From Methanosarcinales archaeon (GTDB taxonomy: Archaea; Halobacteriota; Methanosarcinia; Methanosarcinales; Methanocomedenaceae): a stretch of DNA of 7,927 nucleotides. The notes under the pieces were generated by a model, which had not been told where the DNA came from, made no database searches, and saw only the letters and a program-made list of their open reading frames with translations. The stretch spans positions 1 through 7,927 of the forward strand of contig JAGLRT010000123.1 of the NCBI GenBank assembly GCA_023136155.1, given 5' to 3'. This document shows positions 5,652 through 7,927 of the stretch, one piece after another (position 1 is the stretch's first letter; every line of letters starts with the position of its first letter). The translations under genes and the position numbers were made by a program.

Positions 5652-5668
5652 GGGAAAGTTTTATATTA
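5652..5668 (+). promoter_or_regulatory. BRE/TATA of the ABC-NTPase-FeS operon, leaderless start
   Basis: GGGAAAG (BRE-like, 5652-5658) is followed by TTTTATATT (about 5660-5668). Archaeal initiation about 25 bases beyond the box centre falls at or next to ATG 5690. No Shine-Dalgarno is present between them, so the first gene is probably translated from a leaderless mRNA. Confidence 0.55.
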
Positions 5669-5689
5669 GTATTTGGTCTTGCTTCGTAT

Positions 5690-6460
5690 ATGCAAGACAT
5701 ACATGAACTGACAATCATTTGCGGAGTTGACAAGTCTGGAAACAGGGAAGATGTGGAAAGGATACGCATCTGTCCCGGTGAGATAGTCGGTATTGTAGGA
5801 CCAACCGGGTCGGGCAAGAGTAGCTTTATTTCCGATATTGAGCAGTTGTCCCAGGGAGATACTCCCACCCAACGCAAAATATTGATAAACGGAGAGGCAC
5901 CCGGCAGGGATATCCGGACCGACCCCAGGAAAAAACGTATCGCCCAGCTGTCACAGAATATGCATTTCCTTGCTGATATGACGGTGGAAGAGTTCCTCAA
6001 AATGCACGCCAAAAGCAGGAACCGCAACTTCGACACCGTGGAAAAGGTAATAAGTATTGCTAATACCCTGACCGGAGAATCTGTTCATCCGGATCACCAG
6101 CTTACTATTTTAAGCGGAGGGCAGTCCAGGGCACTTATGGCAGCAGATATTGCGGTCATAAGCGACTCACCAATAGTGCTTATTGATGAGATAGAAAATG
6201 CCGGTATAAAGAAACAGGAAGCTTTGAAACTCCTGGCTTGTGAAGGGAAGATAGTGCTGGTGGTAACCCATGACCCGGTACTGGCACTCATGACCAAACG
6301 TCGCATTGTTATGCGAAATGGGGGGGTTAGGCAGGTCATCACTACCAGTCCGGGTGAGATGGATGTCTGCAATGAACTTCTCAAGCTTGATAATTACATT
6401 ATGTCACTGCGCAATACCATAAGACAGGGCGGGCTGGTCGAGGAAGCGGTTATTGTATGA
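5690..6460 (+). CDS. ABC-type ATPase subunit, conserved operon of unknown role
   Basis: A 256-residue single ABC nucleotide-binding domain with all core motifs: Walker A GPTGSGKS (37-44), a Q-loop candidate at Q86/Q89 (AQLSQN), signature LSGGQ (141-145), Walker B IVLIDE (162-167) with catalytic Glu167, and switch His194 (VVTHD). It should bind and hydrolyse ATP as a dimer. No membrane segment and no permease or binding-protein gene accompany it, so it is probably not a transporter; it may be a soluble motor like AtwA/component A2 of methyl-CoM reductase activation, though that protein has two ABC domains and this has one. The helical region between the Q-loop and the signature is short, and a roughly 45-residue tail follows the H-loop. 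Its stop overlaps the start of the next gene (ATGA), indicating translational coupling. The ATPase assignment is firm; the biological role is unknown. Confidence 0.85.
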   Translation: MQDIHELTIICGVDKSGNREDVERIRICPGEIVGIVGPTGSGKSSFISDIEQLSQGDTPTQRKILINGEAPGRDIRTDPRKKRIAQLSQNMHFLADMTVEEFLKMHAKSRNRNFDTVEKVISIANTLTGESVHPDHQLTILSGGQSRALMAADIAVISDSPIVLIDEIENAGIKKQEALKLLACEGKIVLVVTHDPVLALMTKRRIVMRNGGVRQVITTSPGEMDVCNELLKLDNYIMSLRNTIRQGGLVEEAVIV

Positions 6461-7155
6461 AACTGGTCGTGGTAGCTGGCACGCCAGGTTCAGGCAAGAC
6501 ATCGATACTGATGCACACTATCAGGTCACTGAAACAGAGCGGCACGTCGCCTGCTGTGGTGAAAATCGACTGCTTGTGGACGGATGATGATAAAAGGTTT
6601 AATAGACTGGATGTTCCAGTACGCATAGGATTGTCCAGGGACATGTGCCCTGACCATTTTGCCATATATAATACTGAAGAGATATTACAGTGGGCCAGGG
6701 AGCAGGATGCGGGAGTACTGCTCAATGAAACTGCCGGCCTGTGCCTGCGATGTGCGCCTTATCCTGACGATTGCCTTGCAGTATGCGTTATTGATGTGAC
6801 GACTGGTCCGAATACTCCCCTGAAAGTGGGTCCACTTCTGACTACGGCGGATGTGGTGGTGACAACGAAGGGAGATATTGTTTCCCAGGCCGAACGGGAA
6901 GTGTTCAGGGAGCGTGTTAATGAGGCAAATCACGATTGCCGGATAATTGAAGCCAATGGGCTGAGCGGTCAGGGCGCATCAGAACTGGCAGAGATTATCA
7001 GCGAGATGCCTGATGTAGGCCAGGAACTTTCACTGCGGCATAATGCGCCCCTGGCCATATGCACGCTGTGTACCGGTGAGATGCGGGTGGCAAAGGAACA
7101 CCACTTGGGTGTGCTGCGGCATATTGATGGTTTTACCGAATACAAGGGAGAATAA
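6457..7155 (+). CDS. HypB/UreG-like P-loop NTPase, cysteine-rich
   Basis: A 232-residue SIMIBI-class NTPase. Walker A is GTPGSGKT (8-15). VVKIDCLWTDD (35-45) sits where a switch I region is expected, and VLLNETAGLC (88-96) resembles the ENVGNL region of HypB and UreG metallochaperones. Then come VIDVTTGPNTPLKVGPLLTTADVVVTTKGD (given here as positions 111-140) and IEANGLSGQG (165-173), matching the HypB order of strand, base motif and closing loop. The base-recognition motif is TKGD (137-140) instead of canonical NKxD, so nucleotide preference is uncertain. Cysteines cluster at 96, 99, 106 and 110, with a CxxC at 202-205, all potential metal or Fe-S ligands. HypB and UreG insert nickel, and related proteins handle cobalamin. 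It overlaps the ABC gene by 4 bases and is 6 bases from the Fe-S gene. GAGGAAG at 6440-6446 is a ribosome site. Confidence 0.82.
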   Translation: MKLVVVAGTPGSGKTSILMHTIRSLKQSGTSPAVVKIDCLWTDDDKRFNRLDVPVRIGLSRDMCPDHFAIYNTEEILQWAREQDAGVLLNETAGLCLRCAPYPDDCLAVCVIDVTTGPNTPLKVGPLLTTADVVVTTKGDIVSQAEREVFRERVNEANHDCRIIEANGLSGQGASELAEIISEMPDVGQELSLRHNAPLAICTLCTGEMRVAKEHHLGVLRHIDGFTEYKGE

Positions 7156-7161
7156 TACGGG

Positions 7162-7809
7162 ATGACGCAGGATATTACAGGCCTGCTGCCAGGATATAAT
7201 TGCGGGGAATGCGGTTATCAGCAGTGCCGGGATTATGGGACGGCGTTGCTTGTGGGGAGAGCGGAACTTGCCAGCTGTCCGCACCTGGGCCTGGAAAAGT
7301 TTGCTGCAAATATTCCCAGGATACAGCAGGTTCTTGATGCTTCGATAACCACCTCTACGGAATCAGAGGTTATCACCGGGGTTATTGACGGGCTTGTGGC
7401 TGATTTTATGATTGCACCCCTGCCGGGTGAGCCGTCATGCCGGGAAGACCTGTATCCCTTTGATCCAGATGTTAAACCAGTGGCAGGTGAGCATGTGAGG
7501 TACAGGCCTCTGGGGTGTCCTGTTACACATTTTGCCAGGGTGCTTGATGCAAAAAGGGGAATCCTGACCGTGCATCTGGTAGGGCCAATACACAGGCTTG
7601 GCGGGGACAATGTGGCTTTTGAGGATATTGGCATCTGTATGGTGGCGGGGTTCGACGGTATTGTGAGTAAAGGCAGGGTGCCGGATGTGGGCCAGACTGT
7701 AAAGTTCCTGCCTGAACATTGTATGATGCAGAAGGTGCATTCGGGTGTGGTTGTGCATTCGGAGGGCAGCCGGGTGAGGATAGAGGGGATTGACCTGAAG
7801 GTTTGGTGA
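7162..7809 (+). CDS. 4Fe-4S protein with CdhD/RnfB-type N-terminal domain
   Basis: A 215-residue protein. Residues 10-40 carry C14-X2-C17-X4-C22-X16-C39 within LPGYNCGECGYQQC, the single 4Fe-4S domain also found at the N-terminus of the corrinoid Fe-S protein large subunit of CO dehydrogenase/acetyl-CoA synthase and in RnfB. In those proteins the cluster passes low-potential electrons to the partner cofactor. After a linker (45-80), the C-terminal part (81-215) is beta-rich with further cysteines at 93, 119, 159 and 187; its YRPLGCPVTHFARVLD and LVGPIHRLGG segments look conserved in style, but I cannot name the fold. No membrane segment is seen. It is the last gene of the operon, 6 bases after the NTPase, with GGGAG at 7146-7150 as a ribosome site. 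The context suggests an electron donor or scaffold for the NTPase/ATPase pair. Function is inferred only. Confidence 0.8.
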   Translation: MTQDITGLLPGYNCGECGYQQCRDYGTALLVGRAELASCPHLGLEKFAANIPRIQQVLDASITTSTESEVITGVIDGLVADFMIAPLPGEPSCREDLYPFDPDVKPVAGEHVRYRPLGCPVTHFARVLDAKRGILTVHLVGPIHRLGGDNVAFEDIGICMVAGFDGIVSKGRVPDVGQTVKFLPEHCMMQKVHSGVVVHSEGSRVRIEGIDLKVW

Positions 7810-7836
7810 GTGGTGCCTGTCCATTCCCATCCAGAA

Positions 7837-7850
7837 GTTTAAAGTAAATA
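7837..7850 (+). promoter_or_regulatory. TATA-like element upstream of the tRNA
   Basis: GTTTAAAGTAAATA lies about 41-54 bases before the tRNA 5' end, leaving room for a short 5' leader to be removed by RNase P. It starts 28 bases after the Fe-S gene stop. Confidence 0.4.
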
Positions 7851-7890
7851 ACTGACACTATACACTATCCTACTCCAATAACTCCAATAG

Positions 7891-7927
7891 GCCGGGGTGG
7901 CAGAGCGGACTAATCCAACGGAGCCGT
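7891..7927 (+). tRNA. 5' part of a tRNA, probably Ser (cut by window end)
   Basis: GCCGGGG (acceptor strand), T8, G9, then GCAGAGCGG has the pattern of an archaeal class II tRNA 5' half, and GCCGGGG-TGGC is the usual start of tRNA-Ser. The window stops before the anticodon can be read with certainty. The D-stem is imperfect: GCA would face TCC where TGC is expected, so a variant, a decayed copy or an intron-bearing gene is possible. Confidence 0.6.

Noticed and set aside
5690..6460. ABC protein as a transporter ATPase
   Set aside because: No permease or solute-binding protein is encoded nearby; its operon partners are a metallochaperone-like NTPase and an Fe-S protein.
7435..7830. Minus-strand open frame of 131 codons opposite the Fe-S gene
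   Set aside because: His/Pro-rich shadow of the + strand Fe-S protein; the + strand has the cluster motif and operon spacing.
1..7927. CRISPR array or phage gene module
   Set aside because: No regularly spaced repeats, integrase, capsid or other phage-type gene is visible.

Overview
The window comes from a methanogen-type archaeon, most likely Methanosarcinales or a related anaerobic methane oxidiser (ANME-2 / Methanoperedens-like). The evidence is the pairing of a cysteate-synthase-type C-terminus with a fused ComDE sulfopyruvate decarboxylase (the Methanosarcina-style route to coenzyme M), a geranylgeranyl-reductase-family flavoprotein (archaeal lipid metabolism), archaeal TATA/BRE promoters, T-run terminators and at least one apparently leaderless gene. 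All intact genes are on the + strand.

Layout. (1) 1-1284: the last 40 codons of a PLP enzyme, probably cysteate synthase, then comDE; both serve coenzyme M synthesis and are probably co-transcribed. (2) 1285-1837: no intact gene. It holds a minus-strand wreck of an archaeal AAA ATPase of the DUF4143 type, with N- and C-terminal ends fused across a large internal deletion and interrupted by one TAA and one TAG. (3) 1838-3720: a GGR-family FAD reductase and a small radical SAM protein of the TatD-linked type, each with its own TATA-like element. (4) 3892-5328: an AT-rich gene for an unrecognised six-helix membrane protein. Its stop codon lies inside a 170-bp non-coding mobile element (MITE) at 5325-5494 with perfect 14-bp terminal inverted repeats and an 8-bp target duplication. 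(5) 5503-5689: a long stem-loop, two T-runs and a strong promoter. (6) 5690-7809: a tight three-gene operon encoding an ABC-type ATPase, a HypB/UreG-like P-loop NTPase rich in cysteine, and a protein with a CdhD/RnfB-type 4Fe-4S domain. (7) 7891-7927: the 5' end of a tRNA, probably Ser, cut by the window edge.

How the genes fit together. The first block makes coenzyme M. The last operon combines ATP hydrolysis, a metallochaperone-like NTPase and an Fe-S carrier. That is the parts list of a metallocofactor insertion or reductive activation machine, although no substrate can be read from the sequence; it is the best candidate here for an undescribed system. The MITE is the clearest newly visible structure: it inserted at the last codon of the membrane gene and replaced the original Ser-TGA ending with Arg-TAA, leaving protein length unchanged.
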